From a bacterium (GTDB lineage Bacteria; CSSED10-310; JAJRTK01): DNA of 20,065 nucleotides. The notes under the pieces are model-generated. The model did no database searches and was not told the DNA's origin. It was given only the letters and a program-made list of their open reading frames with translations. Shown here in pieces: positions 7,958-16,445 of the stretch (position 1 is its first letter; each line of letters opens with the position of its first letter). Location: assembly GCA_024278345.1 (NCBI GenBank), contig JAJRTK010000102.1, positions 1-20,065 of the forward strand. Direction: 5' to 3'. The position numbers and the translations under genes are program-made.

Positions 7958-9400
7958 ATGTCAAAAACCCGCCGAACCCCACCATCTCTTGCCTTCGCGT
8001 CCTGGACCGCAGCGATCCTCCTGGGGGCCGTTGCCGTGGCACAATCTCCCACTTCCTCTGGCGAAAGCCTGCTGGCCGAGGGCATCCGGCGACTGGAGCA
8101 GGACCAACTGGTGGAAGCCCGGCAGAAACTCCAAGAAGCCGCCGAGCTCCTCCCCGATCAGCTGGAACCGCTCCTGGCCCTAAGCCGCCTTTTCGAGGCC
8201 CAGGGCGCCTGGCTCCAGGCAATCCGGACAAGCAGGAAGGCGGCCGAACTGGCGCCGGACGATCCTCGGCCGCACTTGATTCTGGGCATGGAACTGGGTC
8301 GCATTGGCGCGATCTCGGCCGCCCTGGCAGAGCTGGATCGGGCCAGAAAGCTGGCACCGGCCGAGCCGACAGGCTACCTGGCCGCCGCCCTCCTACTCCG
8401 GGACACCAACCGGCGGGAAGAAGCGATCCAGCTCTTGGAGACCGCCATGGGCAAAGGCCTCCGGCAAGCCGATCTCTACGAGCAACTCTGCCTCCTTGAG
8501 CTATCGGAAAACCGGCCCGCAAGCTGCCGCCAGATGGCGGCCGGGGGCCTTGAGATCCACGCCTCCTCCGCCTCCCTCCGGTTCGTATACGCCCTGGCCC
8601 TGGCCGCCGACCCCAAAAGGCGGGAAGAGGCTGTCTCCACCTTTCTCCGCGCCCTTGATCTTGGTTTCGAGCCGGCGGGCCGCCTTCACCTCGAGCTAGG
8701 CAATACCCTGCTGGAACTGCGGCGCCTTGACCAGGCAGTGGATCACCTCCGGCAGGCGGTTCTTTTGCTTGAGAATTCGGCGGAAGCCCACTACAAACTG
8801 GCCATGGCGCTCCGCCTGGCCGGCGATCTGGATGGAGCCGTTGAACATCTCCAGAAGTTCAAGACCCTGAGCCAGCGTGCGGACAGCCAAGACTGGGATC
8901 GAAAAAAAGTTGGCGCGGCCCTGAACGAAGCGGAAAAACTGGCGCTTCGCAATGACCTGAAAGGCGCCCTGAAACGGGTGGATGCCGCCCTTGAGGAACA
9001 GACAAGACTTCCGGCGGTTCACCTGCTTCGGGGCAAGATCCTCTTTTCCATGGGCCGCCCGGCGGAGGCTCTGGAAAGTATTGAAAAGGCCCGCGGGCTC
9101 TCTCCGGGAAGTGCGGAGGCTCACCTTTTGGCCGCCCTTTTCCTCACGCGCCTCCGCCGGTGGGAAGAGGGCGAGAAAGCCGCACTCCTGGCGCTGGCCA
9201 TCGATCCAACGCTTGGAGAGGCTCACGAGCGTCTGGGGACCATCGCCGCCAATCAGGGACGCTATGAAGAAGCGGTCACGCAATTCAAGAAGGCTCTCGA
9301 GCTCGGCATCAAGAGCTCGTCTCTTCGGCTCAACCTGGCCGCCGCCCTGGAGCGCACAGGGCAAGGGGAGGAAAGCCGCCGGCTGTTGGAGGAAGAATGA
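7958..9400 (+). CDS. Exported tetratricopeptide-repeat protein
   Basis: 480 aa. An N-terminal signal peptide is likely: basic MSKTRRT, then a hydrophobic segment ending AVAVAQS near residue 30. The rest is built of roughly 34-residue helical pairs with TPR signatures, for example AAELAPDDPRPHLILGMELG and the C-terminal LAIDPTLGEAHERLGTIAANQGRYEEAVTQFKKALEL. TPR arrays mediate protein-protein contact, so a periplasmic scaffold role is likely and no enzymatic domain is visible. The start ATG 7958 has a weak ribosome binding site; it was chosen because it gives a standard signal peptide. The stop overlaps the next start as ATGA, so translation is probably coupled. TPR genes next to FG-GAP/ASPIC genes are a familiar pairing in Acidobacteriota. 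Confidence 0.87.
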   Translation: MSKTRRTPPSLAFASWTAAILLGAVAVAQSPTSSGESLLAEGIRRLEQDQLVEARQKLQEAAELLPDQLEPLLALSRLFEAQGAWLQAIRTSRKAAELAPDDPRPHLILGMELGRIGAISAALAELDRARKLAPAEPTGYLAAALLLRDTNRREEAIQLLETAMGKGLRQADLYEQLCLLELSENRPASCRQMAAGGLEIHASSASLRFVYALALAADPKRREEAVSTFLRALDLGFEPAGRLHLELGNTLLELRRLDQAVDHLRQAVLLLENSAEAHYKLAMALRLAGDLDGAVEHLQKFKTLSQRADSQDWDRKKVGAALNEAEKLALRNDLKGALKRVDAALEEQTRLPAVHLLRGKILFSMGRPAEALESIEKARGLSPGSAEAHLLAALFLTRLRRWEEGEKAALLALAIDPTLGEAHERLGTIAANQGRYEEAVTQFKKALELGIKSSSLRLNLAAALERTGQGEESRRLLEEE

Positions 9401-11235
9401 GCGAAGTTGCCAAGAGTTCCAACGGCGCCCGAAACCGGGTGCCGGGAATCATTTTGGGTGATGAGAGGCGACCGGCGCGCAGCGGAGGCGAGCGACGTGA
9501 GCGGAAGACAACCCAAAGGAGAAACAGGCTGCCGGCTCTTTCTTTCAGTCTTCGCCCTGGAATGGTTCTGGCGCTTCTCCTTCTGGTTCAACTGGCGGCC
9601 GTTTCCCATGGAAAGACCCCGGTTTTTCAGGAACGAGCGGAGGAGCTGGGCGTGGTTTTCCGGTACCGGAACTTTGCCACCGGCAAGAAGCTTATGCCCG
9701 AGAATATGGGAGCAGGCGTGGTTCTTTTTGACGCCAACGGCGATACGCGGCTCGATATCTATTTTGTCCAAGGCGCTCCTATCGTCGGCGGCCACCAGGG
9801 GGCACGCCCGAAAAACCGTCTCTTTATCCAGCAACCGGACGGGCGGTTTGAAGACGAAACCGCCAAGGCAGGTGTCGGTGACGATGGCTACGGGATGGGG
9901 GCTGCTTACGGAGATGTGGACGGGGACGGGGATCTCGATCTCTATGTGGCCAATTTTGGGCCTAACGTGCTCTATCTCAATCGGGGCGGCGGGAAGTTCG
10001 AAAAGCAGCCTGACGCAGGGGGTGCAAACTGCCCTCTCTGGAGCGTGAGCGCGGGTTTTTTCGATGCAAACGGGGATGGTCACCTCGATCTTTACGTCGT
10101 GAACTACCTGGATTTTTCCCTGGACAACCAGAAGTGGTGTGGCGATGCCCGGCGGGGGCTTCGAGCCTATTGTCATCCCGATGTCTACGATGGTCAGCCG
10201 GACGCACTCTATTTTGGCGATGGGAAGGGTCATTTTACGCAGGCTGGACGAGAAGCCGGGATTCCGGCAACTTCCAATGACAAAGGACTCGGAGTCAACT
10301 TCGCGGACTTCGATGGCAACGGAACGCAGGACATTTACGTCGCCAATGATTCCACGATGAACTATCTGCTTCTTTCCGATGGAAAGGGCCGATTCACGGA
10401 GAACGCTCTTTTGGCCGGAGTCGGCTTCAACGGCCAGGGAAGGGCGGAAGCCAGCATGGGAACGGCGGTGGGCGATCTGGATGGCGACCTCGGGCTGGAT
10501 CTTTTCCTGACACACCTGGACGAGGAGACCAATACCCTTTACCATCAGGAGGTGCCCGGCCTTTTCGTGGACGCCACGGAACGTGCCGGCCTTGCGGCGC
10601 CCAGTCGGCCATGGGTGGGATTTGGTGTCGTCTTTTTGGACTACGACCAAGACGGGGACCTCGACATTTTCCTTACGAATGGGCATATTATTGATAACAT
10701 TAAACAATTCGACCCAAAGCGTGCTTACCGGCAGCCCAGTCAACTCTTCGAGAACCAGGGGAGCGGTAGGTTCGTGGAGCAGAGTGGCCTGTTGGGGATT
10801 GGGGATCGCCTCGTGGGCCGAGGCGTCGCCGGGGGCGACCTCGACGGCGATGGTGACATCGACCTGGTGATCACCCAGAATGTCGGGCCGGCGCTGGTTC
10901 TCCTCAACCGCCTGGATCCGAAAAGGGGAGGCTCGATCCTCGTCGATCTCCGGGGAACAAAAAGCAATCCTCACGGTTTCGGCGCACGATTGGTCCTGAC
11001 TTCGGGCAAGAAAAAACAGATCCGGGAAGGCGGGACTTGTTACACTTATGCTTCCCAGGGCGACTTGGCTCTCCACTTTGGGCTTGGCACCGAAAAACGG
11101 GCCGAATCTCTGGTCATACGCTGGCCGTCGGGACAAGTTGATGACCACGGGCCTCTCAAGGCCGGGTTCCGCTATGAATTCACGGAGGGTTCCCAAAAAT
11201 TCGGGCGCCGTCCCTTTAAGACCCCGAGCCGCTGA
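9397..11235 (+). CDS. FG-GAP/VCBS propeller protein with C-terminal ASPIC/UnbV domain
   Basis: 612 aa from ATG 9397, which overlaps the TPR stop as ATGA with GGAGG 4 nt upstream. Seven calcium-binding-type FG-GAP motifs (DxDGDGxxD form) start near residues 111, 172, 222, 303, 359, 414 and 480, consistent with a seven-bladed beta-propeller. A CRTAC1/UnbV_ASPIC domain follows at about 512-582 (HGFGARLVL, LHFGLG, LVIRWPSG). A signal-peptide-like hydrophobic stretch sits unusually late, at 56-72 (MVLALLLLVQLAAVSHG). The first 55 residues are very basic and contain an inverted copy of a dispersed intergenic repeat (9486-9525). Translation may therefore begin later, but the only ATG there (9562) lacks a ribosome binding site. 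Likely exported and involved in adhesion or binding; the ligand is unknown. Confidence 0.9.
   Translation: MSEVAKSSNGARNRVPGIILGDERRPARSGGERRERKTTQRRNRLPALSFSLRPGMVLALLLLVQLAAVSHGKTPVFQERAEELGVVFRYRNFATGKKLMPENMGAGVVLFDANGDTRLDIYFVQGAPIVGGHQGARPKNRLFIQQPDGRFEDETAKAGVGDDGYGMGAAYGDVDGDGDLDLYVANFGPNVLYLNRGGGKFEKQPDAGGANCPLWSVSAGFFDANGDGHLDLYVVNYLDFSLDNQKWCGDARRGLRAYCHPDVYDGQPDALYFGDGKGHFTQAGREAGIPATSNDKGLGVNFADFDGNGTQDIYVANDSTMNYLLLSDGKGRFTENALLAGVGFNGQGRAEASMGTAVGDLDGDLGLDLFLTHLDEETNTLYHQEVPGLFVDATERAGLAAPSRPWVGFGVVFLDYDQDGDLDIFLTNGHIIDNIKQFDPKRAYRQPSQLFENQGSGRFVEQSGLLGIGDRLVGRGVAGGDLDGDGDIDLVITQNVGPALVLLNRLDPKRGGSILVDLRGTKSNPHGFGARLVLTSGKKKQIREGGTCYTYASQGDLALHFGLGTEKRAESLVIRWPSGQVDDHGPLKAGFRYEFTEGSQKFGRRPFKTPSR
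9486..9525 (-). repeat. Dispersed repeat copy B, inside the FG-GAP gene 5' end
   Basis: On the minus strand: GTTTC, TCC, TTTGGGTTG, T, CTTCCGCTC, then ACGTCGCTCGCCT. Copy A at 17607-17687 has the same blocks in order but with 44 nt between CTTCCGCTC and ACGTCACTCGCCT. It is read in frame as residues about 30-43 (GERRERKTTQRRN) of the FG-GAP protein. Confidence 0.6.
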
Positions 11236-11265
11236 GCTCTGGTTCCTTCCAGGCTGGAAACTCCC

Positions 11266-12972
11266 ATGCAACGACGAGCGCTTATGTTACCGGCACAAAA
11301 AGACTGTTTCATGATCTTGGCGGCAACCTGTCTCTCATTCTCCGCGGCACCCTTGCAGGCTATCCCGGCCACGCCGCCGAAAAGCACGGCGACCGCTGCC
11401 CCACAGCCGCCCGCCGAGACCGGGCCTCTGACTCTGGAGGCCGAGCTGGCGGCGGCATCGGGCAAGCTCAGCGAGCTTCCGCCAGAAATCCTCGACCACC
11501 TGGATGCCATGACCTTTCGCTGGCTCCGGGAATATGTCCCCTACATCATCACCCCTCGGGAACGAGAGATTTTCATTTCCCTGGAAACAACCGCGCAACG
11601 GCTCCGGTTCATCGAGAGGTTCTGGAAGCGCCGCGACCCCACTCCCGGGACACCGATCAACGAGTTCCGCGACGAGCACGTCCGCCGATTCTCTTATGCC
11701 AATAGACGGTTCGGCGCCGGCAAGCCAGGCTGGAAAACCGATCGCGGACGCGTCTACATCATGCTTGGAGCGCCGCAGGGCCGCCAATCCAACCCCATGG
11801 GGCGGCAAGGCGGTGAACGCGCCTCGGAGGTCTGGTCCTACAACGGTGTGAAGAGCCGAACTCTCGAGTCCAGCTTCGATCTGTCATTTGTCGATTTCAA
11901 CGACACGGGCGATTACCAAATCGTGTCGAACCTTGAGCTGGCGGCGCCCATCCGGAGTTATGTGGGCTATATCGGCGACCCTCTCGATCTCATCTCCCGC
12001 TCCCTCCAGGCTGACAAGATCCTGAACCCTGAAGACACCTACTACCAGCGGGAGCTCTTCAAGGCGAATAACCTTGCTCTTGATCAGTTCGACCTGATGG
12101 ACGATCTCGTGGCTATCCGCCAAGCAGCTCAGGAGACCGACCTCCCCAAGACCGAAATCGAAACTCACGTCCAGTTTTCCAACTTCCCGCTGGAACTTTC
12201 CATCGCCTATTTCAAGGCGGGAGGAGGCTTGACCCGGGTCCAATTGACCTTCACCCTTGACTTCTCCCCCATGAAATCCAAACTTTACCAGGAGCTCTAC
12301 TACTTCCATGCGGAGCTCCTGAGCCGCTTACACCAGGGCGAAGAACAGGGACGCATCATCGACCAACTCCGAGAAGACATTCCCTTTCAAGTTCCGGAAA
12401 ACGAGCTGAGCTCCGTCTCTCAAACACCGTTGGTCTACCAATACGAGCACTACGCCAAACCTGGAATCTACTCGCTGGAGCTCTTGGTGCGCGATGCCGT
12501 GTCGAGCCGTATCTCCGTGACACGAAAAAAGCTCGTCGTTCCCAATTTGGGAAGCCAGGGGCTCGGGATGAGCACTCCTCTTCTCTGCGAATCGATCCAG
12601 CAGCTCAAAGGGCCAGTGCCCGGAAACGGGAAGTTCCAGATCGGGGATCTTCGCCTCCTTCCCAAGGTCTCTGGCACGTTCCGCTCAAGTGAAACGATGT
12701 GGGCCTACCTCCAGGTCTACGGCGCGGCCAACGATGCAAGCTCCCAAACCCACCTGGAGCTGGACTACCGGATTTGGACCAAGGAAGGAGCTCTGCTCCT
12801 AAGGACTCCCACTCAGCGGGCAGAAGGGGCTTCAGGCGACTCCGTGGCACTCTACAGCGGCATCTCCCTCAGCCGGCTTCAAGCCGGAGCTTACGAGCTG
12901 GAAGTTCTTGTAAAGGACACCGTCTCTAAAAACCGGATCGTCCGGCGGGTCTCCTTCCAGGTGGGCAACTAA
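11266..12972 (+). CDS. GWxTD domain-containing exported protein
   Basis: 568 aa. A signal peptide is likely (MILAATCLSFSAAPLQA, residues 16-32), followed by a proline/alanine-rich linker (33-55). The domain at about 85-215 carries the defining GWKTD motif at 155-159 within PGWKTDRGRVYIMLGAP, preceded by the conserved FIERFWKRRDPTPGTPINEF (115-134). That is the hallmark of GWxTD-domain proteins of Bacteroidota and Acidobacteriota, whose function is not established. The remaining C-terminal part is beta-rich. The start may instead be ATG 11284 or 11311; no strong ribosome binding site distinguishes them. It follows the FG-GAP gene by 30 nt and ends just before a terminator, so it closes the operon. 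Confidence 0.9.
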   Translation: MQRRALMLPAQKDCFMILAATCLSFSAAPLQAIPATPPKSTATAAPQPPAETGPLTLEAELAAASGKLSELPPEILDHLDAMTFRWLREYVPYIITPREREIFISLETTAQRLRFIERFWKRRDPTPGTPINEFRDEHVRRFSYANRRFGAGKPGWKTDRGRVYIMLGAPQGRQSNPMGRQGGERASEVWSYNGVKSRTLESSFDLSFVDFNDTGDYQIVSNLELAAPIRSYVGYIGDPLDLISRSLQADKILNPEDTYYQRELFKANNLALDQFDLMDDLVAIRQAAQETDLPKTEIETHVQFSNFPLELSIAYFKAGGGLTRVQLTFTLDFSPMKSKLYQELYYFHAELLSRLHQGEEQGRIIDQLREDIPFQVPENELSSVSQTPLVYQYEHYAKPGIYSLELLVRDAVSSRISVTRKKLVVPNLGSQGLGMSTPLLCESIQQLKGPVPGNGKFQIGDLRLLPKVSGTFRSSETMWAYLQVYGAANDASSQTHLELDYRIWTKEGALLLRTPTQRAEGASGDSVALYSGISLSRLQAGAYELEVLVKDTVSKNRIVRRVSFQVGN

Positions 12973-12988
12973 TCAACGCCAAGACGCG

Positions 12989-13018
12989 AAATGGACCTCC
13001 CCGGCGGGAGGCCCATTT
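12989..13018 (+). terminator. Terminator hairpin of the TPR/FG-GAP/GWxTD operon
   Basis: Stem AAATGG / CCATTT and CCTCCC / GGGAGG (12 pairs with one internal A-C mismatch) and a CGGC loop, followed by CTCATTTT. It starts 17 nt after the GWxTD stop codon. The T-tract is short and interrupted. Confidence 0.65.
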
Positions 13019-13079
13019 CTCATTTTCAGCCGCTATCCGACGTTCCATCGTTCACGGCCACAGTCCAAGCCCAGGGTGC

Positions 13080-16016
13080 CTAGAAAGAAACCCTTGCGCC
13101 AAACTGGAATTGCCGCTGATCCGTCACCTGCGAACAGGGAATCCCAAAGTTCTCATTGGCATTGCCGCTCCGGTCAAAGGGTTGGCTCTCCCGGAAACAA
13201 ACCGAGAAGCTGTTGGTGTTGAGAAGGTTGAACACCTCGCCGAACGCCTCGACCCGGAAATCCATGATGTCGAAGAACTTGGTGATGCGCATATCGACAT
13301 TGTAGATGCCTTCATCCCGAAAGCTGTTCTTATCGACAAGCTTGCCACCCACCACCGCCCGCGGCGTGGGGCCATTGCGACCGGGATAGTTCGAGAGGCG
13401 GGTGTCACCGGCAAGGGCCGTCCAGGGCGTGCCGGACTGCAGGCTGACGATACCGCTGAGCTTGAAGTCCAGAGGTAGCTCGGCCACACCGGTAAAGACA
13501 AACCGGTGCTTGATGTCACGATCCGACTGACCCCAATCGTAATCGGTGTTGATGATGGCATTCCGGTTGGCATCTCCCTGGGCGTCCGTCAGAGTAATCC
13601 CCGTGGCGCTCCGCTCGTTGCTGTCGGAATCCTTGTCCTCGGAATAGGTGTAATGGGCTTGGAACTGGAAACCATTAGACCAGCGTTTGTTGATCTTGAA
13701 GGTCGCCGCCCAGTAAGTGGAATCGGCCACGGAAGCGCGAACCAGGATCTGCTGCATGTCGCTTATGGGGCGAGTGCTGGAGTATACGGGCCGCCCGAAA
13801 TCATCGTAGTGATCCACGGTTCGGTTGACATCGACATTGGAGGTGAGGTCAAAGCCGCGAGCATAGACGAAATCGAAGCCGGCGGCCCAGTCGGGCATGA
13901 TCTCACGCTCGTAGCCCAAGTTGAAGCGCCAGGTGCCGGGATCCTGGAAATCGGGATCGACATAAGCCGTCGCGGGGATGATGTCGGGATCGGGGTTTTG
14001 GTTGTCGATGGAATCGCCTAACGGGACAAATCCGGTGTCTCCCGGAGAAACGTAAACACGGCCGAAATTGGGGAAGAGGCCATTCTCTTGCACCTGGCTG
14101 GCGAACAAGAGGGAAGGTGTCCGGCTGTAGAAGAGGCCAACACCGCCGCGAACGACATCGCGGCCATCGCCCATGGAATAGGCGAAGCCAAGGCGTGGAG
14201 AGATATTGTTCATGTCGTTGGGAATGTCTTCGCCTTCGGCGTAGATGTGCTTGAGGTTGCCGGGGTTGATGGTGGCATCCCACCGAAGACCCAGGTTGAC
14301 GGTCAAGTTCGACGTCGGTCTCCAGCTATCCTGCGCGTAGATGCCGAGAACCGTCTGGCTCTCGTCGTAGTTTGGGTAAGTAACGTTGCCCATGTAGATC
14401 CGGGCAACGCTTGGGTTGTCGGGAAAATCCTCCAAGGAACGGAAGTCATAGCGCCCGTCCTTGCTGCCGGCGAAAAGCTGCGCCAGGGAGTCGATTTGAG
14501 CATCGAAACCGATCTTAAAATCGTGGCTGCCAAACAGGTAGGAAAAATTGTCCTGGATTTGGATCTTCTCTTCTTGCACGAAAATGGGCAGGTAGTCGAA
14601 TTTTCCAACACTGTCGCGAGAGCCGAAGCGGAAGCGGATCTGCGCTTCAATCCGATTGCCCACGCGCTTGGAAAGCCTGTCCAGATTGTCCTTGGCATAC
14701 TGGAAGCGGAACTCGTTCACCGCTTTGTCGCCCAGGATCGAGGTCACTGAGCCCACGATAGAATGGGTAGTTTCAAGTTTTTGCGATTCCTCGTCTTCGT
14801 ACGCGCTCGTCCTATCGTAATCGGTATAGTTGTAGCGCAACGACAAAGAGTGGTTTTCCGTGAGCTGGTGATCGATCTTCCCAAACAAAATCAGGTTGTT
14901 CACCGAGCGGGTAAAATTCCCTTGCGCCGTTCCATCGTCAAGCCTTGTAAATCCTTTGAGCAGACTCTCATTGGAGGGAATCCCAAGAGAAGTTTCCCAA
15001 GCGGCGACGGCATCGTAAACACCCTCCGTTCGGATACTGCGGGTGAAGGGCTCATCGCGATTGGTGTGGTCGTATGACGCGAAAAAGTGAGTCTTGTTCT
15101 TGATGATGGGACCACCGACGGACGCTCCCCAATTCAGGCGTTGAAACTCGTCCACCGACAGATTCAAATCATCCTTCGTGAGGCCTTTTGCTTCATCCAA
15201 AGGAGAAATCACGAAATCACTCACGAGATTGTTGTCCCGGAAGAAAAAGAAAGCCGATCCTTTGAGAGTGTTGGTGCCACTCTTGGTGATGACGTTGATG
15301 TAGCCGCCACCGTTACGCCCGTACTCCGGAGCAAACCCGTTGGTAATGACCTGAAACTCTTTGACGGAATCCTGGGCCACCACAAGGCCATCGTTCTCCG
15401 TGGCTTCACCGCCACGGCCATAACCAAAGAAGGCACTCTTCCCCTCGGTTCCATCCAGAAGGAGGCCCGAGTTGATGCCCCGCTGCCCGCTCAGGCTCAC
15501 ACCGCCACGAACCGGTTCCGCCTTCACCGTCGGGGTCAGGATGGCAAAGTCCGTGAAGTCGCGACCGGAAATCGGCAGACTGACGATCTCTTCCTCGCTG
15601 ACATAGGTGGCCGCACTGGAGCGGCTAACCTCGATAATAGGAGCATCCGCGGTGACTGTAATGACTTCAGCCACGGTCTCAACGCCCATGGTCAAGTTGA
15701 TATCCAGGATCTGCCCCACCAAGACACGGATATTTTCTTGCCTCGTCGTCTGGAGGCCCTGCAAAGAGGCCTGGACAGAATAGAGTCCCGACGGCAGCAT
15801 TGCCGCACGATAAAAGCCATCCACATCCGTTAAGGCGGAGCGTTCAAGGCCCGTCTCAACGTTTGTTACAAGTACGCTGACTCCCGGCAATGGCGACCCA
15901 TTGTCATCCATAATCAGCCCTTCGAGAGTGCCTGTCGTCTGCGCCTGAACGTCTTGAATCACAAGACCCCCGACAAGAACGAAACAGAGTGCAAAAAAAA
16001 TTCTCAATCGCCTCAA
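13080..16016 (-). CDS. TonB-dependent receptor, Oar-like, with carboxypeptidase-regulatory domain
   Basis: About 978 aa, an outer-membrane receptor that would import large or scarce substrates using TonB energy. Order: signal peptide 1-25 (hydrophobic, ending VQA), a carboxypeptidase-regulatory-like domain at 27-110 (GTLEGLIMDDNGSPLPGVSV ... DVDGFYRAAMLPSGLYSV), VITVTADAP (a TonB-box-like stretch), a plug with DFAILTP and GYINVITKSGTN, then a beta-barrel ending QFQFGARVSF with the terminal Phe. The TTG at 16016 is chosen because GGGAGG lies exactly 8 nt upstream and gives a normal signal peptide. The open frame runs to 16253, but that extra part has no ribosome binding site or signal sequence. 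No SusD-like partner is adjacent, which fits the Oar type rather than a SusCD pair. Substrate is unknown. Confidence 0.93.
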   Translation of the reverse strand: MRRLRIFFALCFVLVGGLVIQDVQAQTTGTLEGLIMDDNGSPLPGVSVLVTNVETGLERSALTDVDGFYRAAMLPSGLYSVQASLQGLQTTRQENIRVLVGQILDINLTMGVETVAEVITVTADAPIIEVSRSSAATYVSEEEIVSLPISGRDFTDFAILTPTVKAEPVRGGVSLSGQRGINSGLLLDGTEGKSAFFGYGRGGEATENDGLVVAQDSVKEFQVITNGFAPEYGRNGGGYINVITKSGTNTLKGSAFFFFRDNNLVSDFVISPLDEAKGLTKDDLNLSVDEFQRLNWGASVGGPIIKNKTHFFASYDHTNRDEPFTRSIRTEGVYDAVAAWETSLGIPSNESLLKGFTRLDDGTAQGNFTRSVNNLILFGKIDHQLTENHSLSLRYNYTDYDRTSAYEDEESQKLETTHSIVGSVTSILGDKAVNEFRFQYAKDNLDRLSKRVGNRIEAQIRFRFGSRDSVGKFDYLPIFVQEEKIQIQDNFSYLFGSHDFKIGFDAQIDSLAQLFAGSKDGRYDFRSLEDFPDNPSVARIYMGNVTYPNYDESQTVLGIYAQDSWRPTSNLTVNLGLRWDATINPGNLKHIYAEGEDIPNDMNNISPRLGFAYSMGDGRDVVRGGVGLFYSRTPSLLFASQVQENGLFPNFGRVYVSPGDTGFVPLGDSIDNQNPDPDIIPATAYVDPDFQDPGTWRFNLGYEREIMPDWAAGFDFVYARGFDLTSNVDVNRTVDHYDDFGRPVYSSTRPISDMQQILVRASVADSTYWAATFKINKRWSNGFQFQAHYTYSEDKDSDSNERSATGITLTDAQGDANRNAIINTDYDWGQSDRDIKHRFVFTGVAELPLDFKLSGIVSLQSGTPWTALAGDTRLSNYPGRNGPTPRAVVGGKLVDKNSFRDEGIYNVDMRITKFFDIMDFRVEAFGEVFNLLNTNSFSVCFRESQPFDRSGNANENFGIPCSQVTDQRQFQFGARVSF

Positions 16017-16445
16017 AAGCTCATCCTCCCAAATCAGATTCACCTTTTGTCTAGATTCAGTGGCCACTGGAACCCAGCCGCCAGAACCATCGCGACACAT
16101 TAACCCTGATTCAGCACAGCATTCAATAGGTTTCAAGTGCCATAACGAAACACACGGTCTTCCCCTTCCTGGAAACACCTCCGCCAAGAGGTCCCGAAAG
16201 GAACACGCGTAAACCCATAACATCTTGCCGCATAAAGAGTCCAGCGGGATCAAATAGCAACGGATCTGTATGGGTCAACATGGCACATTTGGGCCCGGCT
16301 TTCCCACGAGCACCCCTGGGCGGCCTCGGTCATCCGTGGCCACTGCAAAGTCATGAATGCGAGTTGCGGTCGACAACTTAGCTTCTCGATGGCATTGATG
16401 AGGGGTGCCGGAAAAAATTCATCGACCCACGAGGTGAAGCTAAGG
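16017..16445. promoter_or_regulatory. Divergent intergenic region between TonB receptor and MscS genes
   Basis: 429 nt between diverging genes, so promoters for both must lie here. It holds GGGAGG (complement of 16025-16030) for the receptor and GAGGTGA (16431-16437) for the channel. Weak TTGAAA-like -35 candidates occur near 16130 on the minus strand without a good -10. I looked for cobalamin-type conserved boxes and found none. No small gene is supported. Confidence 0.45.
16025..16030 (-). promoter_or_regulatory. Ribosome binding site selecting a TTG start
   Basis: GGGAGG on the minus strand, 8 nt before TTG 16016. An out-of-frame ATG AGC TTT TGA mini-frame begins directly after it, too close to the site to be used efficiently. 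Confidence 0.6.

Noticed and set aside
9262-11271. 669-codon open frame on the minus strand, antisense to the FG-GAP/ASPIC gene
   Set aside because: It mirrors the repetitive Asp/Gly codons of the FG-GAP motifs, has no ribosome binding site or family resemblance, and the plus-strand product has clear domains throughout.
16017-16445. Riboswitch in the leader of the TonB receptor gene
   Set aside because: TonB receptors are often under cobalamin riboswitch control, so I looked for conserved boxes on the minus strand and found none.
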